Assembly (NCBI RefSeq): GCF_019710575.1
Contig: NZ_JAHWFK010000013.1
Coordinates: forward strand, 310,001-374,000
Source: Paractinoplanes polyasparticus
GTDB lineage: Bacteria > Actinomycetota > Actinomycetes > Mycobacteriales > Micromonosporaceae
Length of the DNA: 64,000 nt
Direction of reading: 5' to 3'
This document shows, in pieces, positions 43,641-53,513 of this stretch. A program made the translations under genes and the position numbers. The notes under the pieces are model-generated. The model was not told where the DNA came from, did not search any database, and saw only the letters and a list, made by a program, of their open reading frames with translations. Position 1 is the first letter of the stretch. Every line of letters starts with the position of its first letter.

Positions 43641-44450
43641 CTACAGGATCGAGGTGTCGGGGAAGAGGGTGTCGCGGACCGTACGCCAGATGTCGTCGTT
43701 CGCGGCGACGAGCATGCCCCGCTCGCTGTCCGTCGGCCGGTAGGGCGTGCCGTCCAGGTGCAGCACCGTGCCACCGGCCTCGCGGATGATCAGGGAGCCC
43801 GGCACGTGGTCCCAGGGCAGGATCCGCCAGAAGAGCGCGAACTGCTGCTCGTCGAGGGCGACGGCCGGGTACTCCCACCCCGCGCAGTGCCGCCCGTTGG
43901 TGACCTCGCGGAAGGCCGAGGTGTGGGCGAGCGCCACCGAGCGCAGGTGTTCCGGCAGGTATTTGCTGGCCACCGCGCCGCTCAGGGCGGCCGCGCCGGG
44001 GTCGTCGGTGCGGGACTTGACCCGTACGCCGTCCCGGTAGGCCCCCGAGCCGCGCTCGGCCACGGTCAGGTTGTCACCGACCACGTCGAGAATCCACGAG
44101 GCGGCCGGCTCACCGTCGTGCAGCAGCGCCACCATCACCGCGAACGGGGTCTTGCCGGCGGCGAAGTTGTTCGTGCCGTCGACCGGGTCGACGATCCAGA
44201 CCGCCCCCGCGTCACCGACCCGCTCGAGCACTCGCGGGTCGGCCGCCACCGCCTCTTCGCCGACCACGGTGGAGCCGGGCAGCAGGGCGGTCAGGCCGCG
44301 GGTCAGCGCCTGTTCCGACTCCTTGTCGGCCACGGTGACCAGGTCACCGGGCGCCTTCTGAACGATCTCGTCCGATGCCAGATGCCGGAACCGGGGCAGC
44401 ACGATCGTGGCCGCGACCTCCCGGATCAGCTCGCCGACCTGCTCAAGCAC
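43641..44450 (-). CDS. Inositol monophosphatase family protein
   Basis: These Mg-dependent phosphatases act on inositol phosphate, histidinol phosphate or similar. The 269-residue product has E65-E66 (GEEAV), D88/D91 in [15 protein letters not shown] and [18 protein letters not shown] 44450 overlaps the stop of the response regulator gene by eight bases, so it is translated with the signalling operon. Its exact substrate is not clear; a link to inositol lipids or mycothiol synthesis is possible. Confidence 0.9.
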   Translation of the reverse strand: MLEQVGELIREVAATIVLPRFRHLASDEIVQKAPGDLVTVADKESEQALTRGLTALLPGSTVVGEEAVAADPRVLERVGDAGAVWIVDPVDGTNNFAAGKTPFAVMVALLHDGEPAASWILDVVGDNLTVAERGSGAYRDGVRVKSRTDDPGAAALSGAVASKYLPEHLRSVALAHTSAFREVTNGRHCAGWEYPAVALDEQQFALFWRILPWDHVPGSLIIREAGGTVLHLDGTPYRPTDSERGMLVAANDDIWRTVRDTLFPDTSIL

Positions 44451-44898
44451 GGGGCGGCAACTTCACGACGCTGACGAAGAACTCGTCGATCTGCCGGATG
44501 ACCGTGATGAACCGATCGAAGTCGACCGGCTTGGTCACGTACGCGTTGGCGTGCAACTCATAGCTGCGCAGGATGTCCTCGTCGGCGGCCGACGTGGTGA
44601 GCACGACCACCGGGATGCGGCCCAGCTCGCCATCCTTCTTGATCTCTTCCAGCACCTCGCGGCCGTCCCGCCGGGGCAGGTTGAGGTCGAGCAGAATCAG
44701 GTCGGGGCGGACGGCGTTCGCGTACTCACCCTCACGCCGCAGGTAGGCGAGCGCCTCGGCCCCGTCGGAGACGACGTTGAGCCGGTTGCGGACCTTGTGC
44801 TCCTCGAACGCCTCCTGGGTCATCAGCACGTCGCCCGGGTCGTCCTCGACCAGCAACACCTCGATGGGGGTGCCGTCGGCCCGTGTCGGAGCCGTCAT
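44443..44898 (-). CDS. CheY-like single-domain response regulator (Rcp1 type)
   Basis: The 151-residue receiver has the acidic pocket VEDD (18-20) and phospho-acceptor D71 ([11 protein letters not shown]); [11 protein letters not shown] holds the conserved lysine. There is no output domain. Its length and the insert EYANAVRPD match the Rcp1 group that pairs with phytochrome- or CHASE-type kinases. ATG 44898 overlaps the stop of the histidine kinase gene, so it is its likely partner. Confidence 0.93.
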   Translation of the reverse strand: MTAPTRADGTPIEVLLVEDDPGDVLMTQEAFEEHKVRNRLNVVSDGAEALAYLRREGEYANAVRPDLILLDLNLPRRDGREVLEEIKKDGELGRIPVVVLTTSAADEDILRSYELHANAYVTKPVDFDRFITVIRQIDEFFVSVVKLPPRA

Positions 44899-46502
44899 GC
44901 CGTGACCTCATCTCTCGCCTCTTGTGCCGGCGCCACAGTCTCGTCGCCCGGAGCGCCCGGCAGCACCGGGAGGGTGAACCAGATCGACGTGCCGTCCTCG
45001 ACGTCGAGGTCGAGCCAGATCCGTCCGCCATGATATTCGACGATCTTCTTGACGATGGCCAGACCGATCCCCGTGCCCTCGTAGGCGTCGCGGGCGTGCA
45101 GGCGCTGGAAGATCACGAAGACCTTGTCGGCGAACTCGGCCTCGATGCCGATGCCGTTGTCGCGCACGTTGATCCGCCACTCGCCGTCCGCGCGCTCGGC
45201 GCTCACCCGGATGACCGGGGCCACGTCGGGCCGGCGGAACTTCAGCGAGTTGCCGATCAGGTTGACGAAGAGCGTGGTGAGCAGCGGCTCCTCGCCCTCG
45301 ACAATCGGCAGGCCGGCCCAGCTGATCTCGGCGTCCTCGCCGGCCCGGCCCTCGAGCTGCGACCGGACCTCGGCCAGCACCCCGTTCAGGTCGACCTCGG
45401 CGAAGCCGGCCGTGAGCCGGCCGATCCGGGAGAAGGCCAGCAGGTCGTTGATCAGCCGCTGCATGCGCTGGGCGCCGTCGACGGCGAAGCCGATGTACTG
45501 GTCGGCGCGCTCGTCGAGCTGGCCGGAGTAGCGGCGCTGGAGCAGCTGGCAGAAGCTCGCCACCTTGCGCAGCGGCTCCTGGAGGTCGTGCGACGCGACG
45601 TAGGCGAACTGCTCGAGGTCGCGGTTGGACCGGGTGAGCTCCTCGGCCTGCACCTTGAGCTGGTCGTTGACCCACTCGATCTGGCTGCGGGCCTCGCGCA
45701 CCTCGGCCAGCTCGGCCGCGATCTTCCGCCGCATGCCGTCGACGTCCCCGGCCAGGCCGGCCAGCTCGGGCGAACCGGTGCTGCTGATGCGCTTGTCGTA
45801 GTCGCCCCCGGCCACCTCGCGGACCTGCTCGGCCAGCTCGGTCACGGGGCGGCTGACCATGCGGTCGAGCAGCAGCAACAGGGCCGAACCGGCCAGGATG
45901 ATGATCGCCGCGGCGGAGATCTGGATCGCCACCATCGTGCGGCTGCTCTGTTTCGCGGCGTCGGCCGAGCGCGTGCGGAGCACCTGGATGTCGTCCTGCA
46001 TGTCGGCGATGGCCACCCGCAGGGCGTCGAACTGCTCGGTCGAGGTCGCCTTGAGCCTGTCCTGGCCGGCCTGGGTGCCCTCGGCCCTGATGACGGCGAT
46101 CACCGGCTCGGCCACCTCGCGGCGCCAGTCGGCGGCCCGCGCCCGCACCTCGGTCAGCTCGGCGCGGATGTCGGTGTCCTCCGGGTGCAGCAGCCCTTCG
46201 ATGCGGCTGACCAGCCGCTGCTCGTCGGCCCGACCCTGGGTGAACGGCTTGAGGTTGGCCTCGTCGCCGATGATGGCGAAGCCGCGGATGCCGGTCTCCT
46301 GGTCGACGTACGCCGTGTTGAGCGCCTCGCCCGCGGCCCGCATCGGGCTGGCCCGGTTGAGCACGTCGTCGAGCTGGCGGTTGTTCTCGGCAGCGGTGAT
46401 CGCGGCGAACACACCGAGAGCGCTGAGCACCACACCGACCGTGATGCAGAGCGCGACGATTCGCCGGCGCAGGGTCCAGGAGCGGACGGAGAAGACGCTC
46501 AC
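44895..46502 (-). CDS. CHASE3-HAMP sensor histidine kinase
   Basis: The 535-residue product has TM1 (about 14-36), an extracellular CHASE3 domain (40-185), TM2 (190-213), a HAMP region with a coiled coil (220-300) and a HisKA domain with H305 in [14 protein letters not shown]. The ATPase domain has [18 protein letters not shown] and [17 protein letters not shown] 46502 overlaps the upstream response regulator-phosphatase (GTGA). It likely phosphorylates the Rcp1-type regulator downstream or the PP2C partner. The stimulus is unknown. Confidence 0.94.
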   Translation of the reverse strand: MSVFSVRSWTLRRRIVALCITVGVVLSALGVFAAITAAENNRQLDDVLNRASPMRAAGEALNTAYVDQETGIRGFAIIGDEANLKPFTQGRADEQRLVSRIEGLLHPEDTDIRAELTEVRARAADWRREVAEPVIAVIRAEGTQAGQDRLKATSTEQFDALRVAIADMQDDIQVLRTRSADAAKQSSRTMVAIQISAAAIIILAGSALLLLLDRMVSRPVTELAEQVREVAGGDYDKRISSTGSPELAGLAGDVDGMRRKIAAELAEVREARSQIEWVNDQLKVQAEELTRSNRDLEQFAYVASHDLQEPLRKVASFCQLLQRRYSGQLDERADQYIGFAVDGAQRMQRLINDLLAFSRIGRLTAGFAEVDLNGVLAEVRSQLEGRAGEDAEISWAGLPIVEGEEPLLTTLFVNLIGNSLKFRRPDVAPVIRVSAERADGEWRINVRDNGIGIEAEFADKVFVIFQRLHARDAYEGTGIGLAIVKKIVEYHGGRIWLDLDVEDGTSIWFTLPVLPGAPGDETVAPAQEARDEVTA

Positions 46503-47701
46503 CGGCCGCTCCCACGCGAGATGAGCAGCATCGCCACGTCGTCGGCGAGCGGGCCGCCGTTGGCCTGTTCGGCCCGGCCGACCAGCCAGGCGGGCAGCGC
46601 CGCGAGCGGCACCGAGCGGGCCGCGGGCTCGTCGAGCAGGCCGCACAGGCCGTCGACGTCGAGCCGCTCGTTGCTCACGCCGGTGTGGCCCTCGATCAGG
46701 CCGTCGGTATACATCAGCAGAGACCAGTCATCCGTCGGGAAGTCGACCTCGGTGGCCGGGGTGGGGGTGGGTCGCACGCCCAGGACGATGCCCCGGCGCG
46801 CCTCGACCGGTGTGACCAGCCCGCCCTGGAGCAGCACCGGGGGCGGGTGCCCGGCCAGCCGGAAGACGGCCTTCTTGGCGGCCAGGTCGAGCACCACCGA
46901 GGCGACGGTCGCGAAGACCTCGCGGGCGCGGCGCTCGCTCATCAGCACCTGCTCGAGCGAGCCGAGGATCCGGTCGTCGGGCACCCCGGCCAGCACCAGC
47001 GCCCGCCAGGCGACCCGGAGCTCGACCCCGAGCGCGGCCTCGTCGACGCCGTGACCGCAGACGTCGCCCACGATCACGTGCAGTTTGTCCGAGCCGACCT
47101 GGACGACGTCGAAGAAGTCGCCGCCGAGCAGGCCCAGGGCCCGGCCCGAGCGGTAGAACGTGTGCACCGCCACCCGTTCGGTGGACATGAGCGGCTGAGG
47201 CAGCAGGCCTCGTTCGAGGCGGGCCGACTCGGCCTGGCGCAGCTCGACCTCGCGCAGCCGCTGGGCGTTCTCGTCGGCGCGCTTGCGCTCGACCGCGTAG
47301 CGCAGCGAGCGGGTGAGCAGAACTCCGTCGACCTGACCCTTGACCAGGTAGTCCTGCGCGCCCTCGGCGACCGAGGCGACGCCCAGGTGCTCGTCGGAGC
47401 GGCCGGTGAGCACGCACACGGCGGCGCTGCCGGCCACCGCGAGGAGCTTGCGCAGGCCGTCGAGGCCCTCGGCGTCGGGCAGGCCGAGGTCGAGCAGGAC
47501 GCAGTGGATGCCGGACAGCAGGCCGCGGGCCTCGCGCAGGCTGGTCGCGACCCGCAGGTCGAACGGCGCGTCGGCCTCGTGCAGCAGCTCGCGGACCAGG
47601 AACGCGTCGCCCTCGTCGTCCTCGACCAGCAGGACGCGCAGGCGTTCCTGATAGACCGGGGCGCCGGATCGGGCGCGCGGCGCGACCGAGCGCTCAGTCA
47701 T
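46499..47701 (-). CDS. Response regulator with C-terminal PP2C (SpoIIE-type) phosphatase
   Basis: The 400-residue product has a receiver domain (22-140) with D71 (LLDLGLPDAEG), a linker helix, and a PP2C domain (about 170-400) with GLLGGDFFD, GDVCGHGVDEAA and PLADDVAMLLI. These phosphatases often act on anti-sigma antagonists (partner switching). No anti-sigma or antagonist gene is adjacent, so the target would be elsewhere. ATG 47701 leads the operon with the CHASE3 kinase. The partner kinase is probably the next gene. Confidence 0.93.
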   Translation of the reverse strand: MTERSVAPRARSGAPVYQERLRVLLVEDDEGDAFLVRELLHEADAPFDLRVATSLREARGLLSGIHCVLLDLGLPDAEGLDGLRKLLAVAGSAAVCVLTGRSDEHLGVASVAEGAQDYLVKGQVDGVLLTRSLRYAVERKRADENAQRLREVELRQAESARLERGLLPQPLMSTERVAVHTFYRSGRALGLLGGDFFDVVQVGSDKLHVIVGDVCGHGVDEAALGVELRVAWRALVLAGVPDDRILGSLEQVLMSERRAREVFATVASVVLDLAAKKAVFRLAGHPPPVLLQGGLVTPVEARRGIVLGVRPTPTPATEVDFPTDDWSLLMYTDGLIEGHTGVSNERLDVDGLCGLLDEPAARSVPLAALPAWLVGRAEQANGGPLADDVAMLLISRGSGR

Positions 47702-47782
47702 GCCGACCCCCCACTCGTCCCACCCGGCGCTGACCCGCTGATAGTTCCCCACCCAGGGGCGGCGCACAACACCGGGCCGGTC

Positions 47783-48118
47783 TCACGGGGCGTCCTCGGC
47801 GGCGACCCGGCGGGCATGCTGGGCGATGACCTCGCCGAGGATGCCGTGCAGCCGTCCGCATTCGTTGCAGTGCAGATTCTCGTCGAGGTGGCGGCCCCCG
47901 CACTGGACGCAGGTGCCCCTGTCCTCCGGGTCGCGGTAGGCCGCGAGGGCCTTGCACATGGCACGGATCACGTGGTCGCCCACCGCGAAGGTGGCCTCGC
48001 CCAGCGCGGTGCGCACGCCGATCAACGCGACCGGGTCGGCGTCCGGAGACGGGTCGTACGGCTCGACGGCGTCGATGAACGCCGCCATGACAGCGGCGGG
48101 GTCGATGGGCGTGCTCAC
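47783..48118 (-). CDS. Small zinc-ribbon-like protein of unknown function
   Basis: The 111-residue product is not a recognised family. It has one CxxC pair (CVQCGG) and a second CxxC (CNECGRLHG) 16 residues later, a probable zinc ribbon, in its C-terminal half, and an acidic N-terminal half. GTG 48118 lacks a ribosome site and could be leaderless (TAGCGT lies seven to eight bases before). It is upstream of the signalling operon by 81 bases on the same strand. Confidence 0.65.
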   Translation of the reverse strand: MSTPIDPAAVMAAFIDAVEPYDPSPDADPVALIGVRTALGEATFAVGDHVIRAMCKALAAYRDPEDRGTCVQCGGRHLDENLHCNECGRLHGILGEVIAQHARRVAAEDAP

Positions 48119-48184
48119 CGGGACAACGCTAGGGCACGCCGGAAACGATCTTCCCACTACCCGGCGCCGTACCCAACCGCTTAG

Positions 48185-50539
48185 ATGTCACCCATGCGCG
48201 CTCCTGCGATCACCGACCCGGCCCGCCGGGCCCCGGCTGCTCTCCTCGCCGTCGTGGTGCTCGTCCTGGCCGGGCTGGCCGGTCTGTGGGCCGTCGAGCC
48301 GCCGTCCGCGCGCCCCACCTCGGCGCCGGCCAGCGAGTTCAGCGCCGAGCGCGCCTTCCAGCAGGTCGAGGCGATCGCCACCCGGCCCCACCCGGTCGGC
48401 AGCCCCGCGCAGGATGCGGTGCGCGAACACCTGATCACGACCCTGCGCGGCCTGGGCCTGACACCCGAGGTGCAGGACACGGTGTCGATCGAAGGCGCCG
48501 GGCTCTCGGCCAGCGCGGGCGGCTCGAGCCTGGCCCGGGTCCGCAACGTGGTCGCCACGATCCCGGGCACCGGCTCCACCGGCCGCATCTTCCTGGTCGC
48601 CCACTACGACTCGGTGCAGGTCGGGCCGGGCGGCAACGACGACGCGGCCGGCACCTCGGCGATCCTCGAGACGGCCCGGGCCCTGCTCGCGGCCCCACGC
48701 CTGCGCAACGACGTGGTGCTGGTGCTGACCGACGGCGAGGAGGCTTGCCTCTGCGGGGCCAAGGCCTTCGTCGACCAGCACCCGCTGGCGCGCGACGGCG
48801 GGGTGGTGCTCAATCTCGAGGCGCGCGGCAGCAGCGGCCCGGCGATCATGTTCGAGACGTCGGCCGGCAACGGGAAGCTGGTCGAGGCGTACAGCCACGC
48901 GGCCAAGCCGGTCGGCACGTCGTTCGCGGTCGAGATCTACCGGATCATGACGAACGACACCGACTTCACGGCGTTCCGCAAGTCCGGCTTCGCGGGGCTG
49001 AACGCGGCCTACATCGACGGCGCGGCGGTCTATCACGGGCCGACTGACCTGCCCTCGGCCATGGACCGCGACAGCCTGCAGCACCACGGCGACAACACCC
49101 TCGCGGTGGTGCGCGAGCTGGGCGGGCGCGACATCGCCGCGCTGAAGGTCACCGGCGGCGAGGACGCCACCTACTTTCCCGCGCCCGGCATGCTGGTGCG
49201 TTATCCGGGCTCGCTGGTCTGGCCGATCGCCGTCCTGGCCGTGCTGGCGGTCGCGGCGCTGGCCTGGCTGGCCCGCCGCCGGGGCCTGATCACCGCGCGG
49301 CGCGCGGCCGGCGCAGGAGTCCTGGCGCTGGCGCCGATCGTGCTCGCCCCGGTGCTGGCCCAGGTGCTCTGGTTCCTGCTCACGCTGATCCGGCCCGAGT
49401 ACTCGGCGATGCCGATCGATCCGTACCGGCCGGGCTTCTTCCGGCTGGCCGTCGTCCTGCTGGCCGCGGCGGTGGTGATCGCCTGGTTCGGACTGCTGCG
49501 CCGGCGCCTGGGCCCGGCCGCGCTGGCCGTCGCCGGGCTGGGCTGGCTCGCTGTGCTCGGCGTGGTGCTGGCCGCGTTCGTGCCCGGCGGTTCCTACCTG
49601 GCCGCCCTGCCCGCCCTGGCCGGTGGGCTGGCCGGGCTGGTCGCGGTGGCCACCCGAGGCTGGCTGCCGGTGATCGCGGTGACCGTCGGCGGCGCGGTGG
49701 CGACCCTCGTCCTGGCGCCCACCATCCTCATGCTTTTCCCGGCGCTCGGCATGGGCCTGGGCGCGGCCGGCGCCTTCCTCACCGTGTTGCTCGGGCTCGC
49801 TCTGCTGCCGGTGATCGACCTGCTCCACCCGGTGGCGGCCGGCGGTCAGTTCGGCCTCGCGGCGCTGCGCGCCCGCAGGCTCGGCGCATTGCCGTCGGTC
49901 GCAGCCTTCGTAGCGGTGCTGCTGTGTGCCGGCGCCGGCCTCGCCACCGACCGGTTCGACGACGACCGTCCCGCCCTGACCCAGCTGATGTACGCGATGG
50001 ACGCCGACACCGGCGCGGCCCGTTGGATCAGCGACGAGACCGACGTCCAGCAGTGGACCGGGCAGTACGTCTCGGGCGACCCGCACCGGATCGACGACAC
50101 GATGCCCGCCTTCGGTCCCGAGCAGGTGCGCACGGGCGACGCGCAGTCCGCCGACCTGCCCGCACCCCAGCTCACCGTCGAGTCGGACTCCCGCTCGGGC
50201 GAGACCCGCAACCTGACGCTCCGCCTGCGGCCGCAGCGTCCGGCCCGGCTGGTCACCCTGCACGTGCCGGGCGACGTCAAGGTCGAGTCGGCCACGGTCG
50301 AGGGCCGGCCGGTGCCGGTGCACACACCCGGCTTCGGCTTCGCCTTCCACGCCCCACCGGCCGACGGCATCGAGGTCGAGCTGACCCTGCGCGGGGCCGG
50401 CCCGGTGCGGTTCCGGGCCATGGACGCCAGCGACGGCCTGAGCGCGCTGCCCGGCTTCCGGCCCCGCCCGGCCGGCGTCGGCATCGTCGGCTCGCACACC
50501 AGCGAGATGCTGGCGGTCGCCAAGAGCTACACCTACTAG
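48185..50539 (+). CDS. Membrane M28-family zinc peptidase
   Basis: The 784-residue product has an N-terminal helix, an extracellular M28 domain (about 45-330), then about eight transmembrane helices (335-600) and a C-terminal domain. Zinc-site features are FLVAHYDSVQVGPGGNDDAAG (His-Asp), DGEEACLCG and NLEARGSSGP, with TNDTDFTAF. This layout matches the aminopeptidase Fxna/ER-type M28 group in actinobacteria. ATG 48185 or ATG 48194 may start. Its stop shares CTAG with the convergent Smr gene stop. Confidence 0.87.
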   Translation: MSPMRAPAITDPARRAPAALLAVVVLVLAGLAGLWAVEPPSARPTSAPASEFSAERAFQQVEAIATRPHPVGSPAQDAVREHLITTLRGLGLTPEVQDTVSIEGAGLSASAGGSSLARVRNVVATIPGTGSTGRIFLVAHYDSVQVGPGGNDDAAGTSAILETARALLAAPRLRNDVVLVLTDGEEACLCGAKAFVDQHPLARDGGVVLNLEARGSSGPAIMFETSAGNGKLVEAYSHAAKPVGTSFAVEIYRIMTNDTDFTAFRKSGFAGLNAAYIDGAAVYHGPTDLPSAMDRDSLQHHGDNTLAVVRELGGRDIAALKVTGGEDATYFPAPGMLVRYPGSLVWPIAVLAVLAVAALAWLARRRGLITARRAAGAGVLALAPIVLAPVLAQVLWFLLTLIRPEYSAMPIDPYRPGFFRLAVVLLAAAVVIAWFGLLRRRLGPAALAVAGLGWLAVLGVVLAAFVPGGSYLAALPALAGGLAGLVAVATRGWLPVIAVTVGGAVATLVLAPTILMLFPALGMGLGAAGAFLTVLLGLALLPVIDLLHPVAAGGQFGLAALRARRLGALPSVAAFVAVLLCAGAGLATDRFDDDRPALTQLMYAMDADTGAARWISDETDVQQWTGQYVSGDPHRIDDTMPAFGPEQVRTGDAQSADLPAPQLTVESDSRSGETRNLTLRLRPQRPARLVTLHVPGDVKVESATVEGRPVPVHTPGFGFAFHAPPADGIEVELTLRGAGPVRFRAMDASDGLSALPGFRPRPAGVGIVGSHTSEMLAVAKSYTY

Positions 50540-50820
50540 CGACCTCGGCCGCGGCGGCCGGTCGACTCGTTGTGGCGGAAGTGGACGAAGAGCCGGCCCC
50601 AGTTGTCGCCGTCCTTCTCGACCCGGTGGTAGAGCTGCTTGATCTCCTTCTGGTCGAGGAAGCGCAGCACCTTCTTCTTCAGCGCGCCGCTGCCCTTGCC
50701 CGGGATGATCTCGACCATGCTGGCCTTCTTCTGCACCGCCTCGTCGATGATCCCGCGCAGCGCACGGTCGATCTCCTGGCCCCGGTTGAAGATGTCGTGC
50801 AGGTCAAGCTTCAGTTTCAC
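50536..50820 (-). CDS. Smr (small MutS-related) domain protein
   Basis: The 94-residue product is a stand-alone Smr domain with LKLDLHDIF (LDLHG-like) and IIPGKGSGALKKKV (the HGKGxG-like segment). Smr domains have nuclease or nucleic-acid-binding activity. GTG 50820 is the start. It is ten bases from the TPR gene upstream on the same strand, a probable operon. Its stop TAG overlaps that of the M28 gene in CTAG. Confidence 0.87.
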   Translation of the reverse strand: MKLKLDLHDIFNRGQEIDRALRGIIDEAVQKKASMVEIIPGKGSGALKKKVLRFLDQKEIKQLYHRVEKDGDNWGRLFVHFRHNESTGRRGRGR

Positions 50821-50830
50821 GTCTTCGACC

Positions 50831-51202
50831 TTAAGCGTTCTCGGACTTGCCGAGCCATTCCTCGGCCCGCCGTAGGGCGTCCTGGTAGTCGGCCTGCTGG
50901 TTCATCGCGGCGGCCAGGCGCAGATGCGGTAGCGCCTCGCGGAAGCGGCCGCCCCGCTCCAGGGTGCGGCCGAGCACGTGGTGCGCGTAGTGGTCGGAGG
51001 GGTCGTGCTCGACCAGGTGCCGCAGCTGTTCCTCGGCCTTGGTGAGCTGGGCCGAGTTGAAGTAGGCGCGAGCCAGCAACTGGCGCACGGCCGCGTTGTG
51101 CGGTTCGGCCTCGACTATCGGCTCGAGCAGGCGGGCGGCGCCCAGCGGATCCCCGGACTCGAAGAAGAAGGTGGCTCGGCGGTACTCCTCGAGAAGATCC
51201 AC
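50831..51202 (-). CDS. Tetratricopeptide-repeat protein
   Basis: The 123-residue product consists of about three TPR helices pairs (GDPLGAARLLEPIVEAEPHN, LTKAEEQLRHLVEHDPSD, GRFREALPHLRLAAAMN) and would act as a protein-interaction scaffold. GTG 51202 follows AGGAG by seven bases; earlier in-frame starts lack a site. It lies upstream of the Smr gene on the same strand. Confidence 0.85.
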   Translation of the reverse strand: MDLLEEYRRATFFFESGDPLGAARLLEPIVEAEPHNAAVRQLLARAYFNSAQLTKAEEQLRHLVEHDPSDHYAHHVLGRTLERGGRFREALPHLRLAAAMNQQADYQDALRRAEEWLGKSENA

Positions 51203-51323
51203 GTGCGCGCTCCTCACCTCGGCGGCCTCTCTAACGCTGGCACAACAACGCGCCGACGGCGAGTGTTCCGATGATCCAAGCTTCCCGACAAAACGGCTCA
51301 TACAGCAACCCAGCCAGCAGACA

Positions 51324-53513
51324 ATGCCTGATGTGGGGGACTTTCCGAGCCATCTCGTGACCGCGCCGGCCCGTCCACGATCCGGGCGATTCAGGGCGAC
51401 CGTGATCGGTGTCTTCGTGTTCGGCCTGTGCCTGCTGCTGGCCGGGGGCACGGCCGCGCCGGCGCTGACCTCGCCGGCGTTTCTGATCTCAGGGGTGCGG
51501 GAGATCCCGTCGCCGCCGCAGGGCACCTCGTGGGCGCCGTCGCCCCGCACGGCCGACGGGCTGCGGATGGTTGCCAGCACCGACGGCCAGGAGTTCCAGC
51601 TGCACACGGCGGGCGGCGACCGGACCTTCCTGCCCGGCGTCGACCTGGGCGACACCACGCCCGGTCACCTGCCCGGCGAGGGAGCGATCGCGGCCGCGCA
51701 GTACCGGGCCTGGTTTGCCGCGATGGGCTGGCTGGGCCTGCGCGTCGTGCGGATCTACGAGATCCACCCGCCCGCGTTCTACGAGCAGCTCGCCGCCTGG
51801 AACCAGGCCAACCCCGACCGCCCGCTCTACCTCGTCCAGGGTGTCCGGCTGCCCGACGAGACGTACGTCAAGAAGCGCAACCTGTTCGACAAGCCGTTCA
51901 CCGACGCCTTCCGCCGCGAGCTGCGGGCGGCCGCGCAGGCGGTGACCGGCGAACTGACCCGGGACGCGACCTTCGGTCAGGTCGGCGGCGCCTGGACCAC
52001 GGACGTCACGCCGTGGCTGGCCGGCTGGATCATCGGCCGCGAGATCGACCCGGGCGCGGCGGGCGCGTCCGACCAGCGCAACGCTTCGGTGCCGCGCTTC
52101 ACCGGCCGCTACTTCCGGAACACGCCCAAGTCGACGCCGACCGAGCGCTGGCTGGCCGCGCGCATGAACGACCTGGCCGGGTACGTCGCCCAGCACGGGG
52201 TGAGCCAGCCGATCGCGTTCGTGAACTGGCCGACGACTGATCCGCTGCGCCACCCGCAGGAGCCGCTCCCGCAGGAGGATCTGCTGCCGATCGACGCCAA
52301 CCACGTGCTGCCCACGGCGGACTGGCCGGCCGGGACGTTCGCGAGCTACCACGCGTACCCGTTCTATCCGGACTTCCTGCGGCACGAGCCGGACCTGATC
52401 AATTACGAGTACGCGGGGCATGCCGACCCGTACGCCGGCTACCTGGCCGACCTGCGCCGGCATCACGCCACCATGCCCACCCTGATCACCGAGTTCGGCG
52501 TGCCGTCCTCGATCGGGTCGGCCCACAACGCGCCGCTGGGCCGGTCGCAGGGTGGCCACAGCGAGCAGGACGCGATGCGGATCAACGCCGCGTTGCTGCG
52601 CATGATCAAGGACCAGGGCCTGGGCGGCGGGTTCGTCTTCAGCTGGGCCGACGAGTGGTACCGGTACACCTGGAACACGGCCGGTCAGCAGGACCCGGCC
52701 CGGCGGCAGCTCTGGCACGATCCGCTCACCAACGAACAGCATTTCGGGCTGCTGGCGATGGACGCCCAAGGCGCGCCCGACGCCGGCGAGCAGCGGTTGC
52801 TGGACTCCGACGGATGGCCGGCGCGCGCCGTCACGGCCCGGGTCGACGAGGAGTACCTGCACCTGAAGGCGAAGCTGGCGGACTCGGCGCCGGGCTCGAT
52901 GATGGTCATGTTCGACGTGCTGCCGGGGATGACCGGCGCGCCGATGCCGGGCAGCAGCGACCGCCGGCCCGACGCTGTCTTCGCGCTCAACCTGGTGGGA
53001 CACAGCGGTCAGGCGTACGTACGAAATCAGCTGGACCCGATGAAGCTGGACTTCAAGGTGCCGGCGGCCGACCGTGGCCCCGCCCCGAACGGCTGGAAGC
53101 CCGTGGAACTGGTCGTCAACCGGGCGCTGACCATGCCCCGGACGGGCGTGAAGCTGCCGGTCGAGCTGCAGAACGCCGGCCAGTTGCGGCACGGCGCCTG
53201 GGATCCCCGCGACGACGAGGCGGACAGCCGGGCGCTGTGGCAGCTCGACGGCGACGATCTGACCGTCCGGGTGCCGTGGGCGATGCTCGGGTTCGCCGAC
53301 CCGTCGGCCCGGCGGGTCGGTGTGCCGAAGGACGGCAGGCTCACCACCCAGGTCAGTCCGGGTGTGACGGTGTCGCTGACCGCCTCGGGCACCGATCAGG
53401 CGATCGGGCCGGTGCGGTGGCCGGCCTGGACCCGGCCGTACTACACCGAGCGCCTCAAGCAGGGGGCGGCGGATCTTCGGGACGCGGCGCTCGTGGTGGC
53501 GAGCGGCGGCTGA
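51324..53513 (+). CDS. Putative secreted/membrane-anchored glycoside hydrolase (clan GH-A-like)
   Basis: The 729-residue product has an N-terminal membrane segment (about 25-45, VIGVFVFGLCLLLAGG). A TIM-barrel-like region follows (about 95-470), then a beta-rich C-terminal region. Two glutamates fit a retaining GH-A pair: the first in WIIGREIDPG, the second in TLITEFGVPSS. The exact family cannot be named. ATG 51324 is used; there is no ribosome site. The end overlaps the small RCC1-type gene by 59 bases tail to tail. A cell-surface sugar substrate is likely. Confidence 0.75.
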   Translation: MPDVGDFPSHLVTAPARPRSGRFRATVIGVFVFGLCLLLAGGTAAPALTSPAFLISGVREIPSPPQGTSWAPSPRTADGLRMVASTDGQEFQLHTAGGDRTFLPGVDLGDTTPGHLPGEGAIAAAQYRAWFAAMGWLGLRVVRIYEIHPPAFYEQLAAWNQANPDRPLYLVQGVRLPDETYVKKRNLFDKPFTDAFRRELRAAAQAVTGELTRDATFGQVGGAWTTDVTPWLAGWIIGREIDPGAAGASDQRNASVPRFTGRYFRNTPKSTPTERWLAARMNDLAGYVAQHGVSQPIAFVNWPTTDPLRHPQEPLPQEDLLPIDANHVLPTADWPAGTFASYHAYPFYPDFLRHEPDLINYEYAGHADPYAGYLADLRRHHATMPTLITEFGVPSSIGSAHNAPLGRSQGGHSEQDAMRINAALLRMIKDQGLGGGFVFSWADEWYRYTWNTAGQQDPARRQLWHDPLTNEQHFGLLAMDAQGAPDAGEQRLLDSDGWPARAVTARVDEEYLHLKAKLADSAPGSMMVMFDVLPGMTGAPMPGSSDRRPDAVFALNLVGHSGQAYVRNQLDPMKLDFKVPAADRGPAPNGWKPVELVVNRALTMPRTGVKLPVELQNAGQLRHGAWDPRDDEADSRALWQLDGDDLTVRVPWAMLGFADPSARRVGVPKDGRLTTQVSPGVTVSLTASGTDQAIGPVRWPAWTRPYYTERLKQGAADLRDAALVVASGG

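Noticed and set aside
44883..47054. A 723-codon plus-strand frame
   Set aside because: It is antisense to the response regulator and kinase operon, which have complete domain sets.
48188..50497. A 769-codon minus-strand frame
   Set aside because: It is the antisense of the M28 peptidase, whose motifs and membrane helices are convincing.
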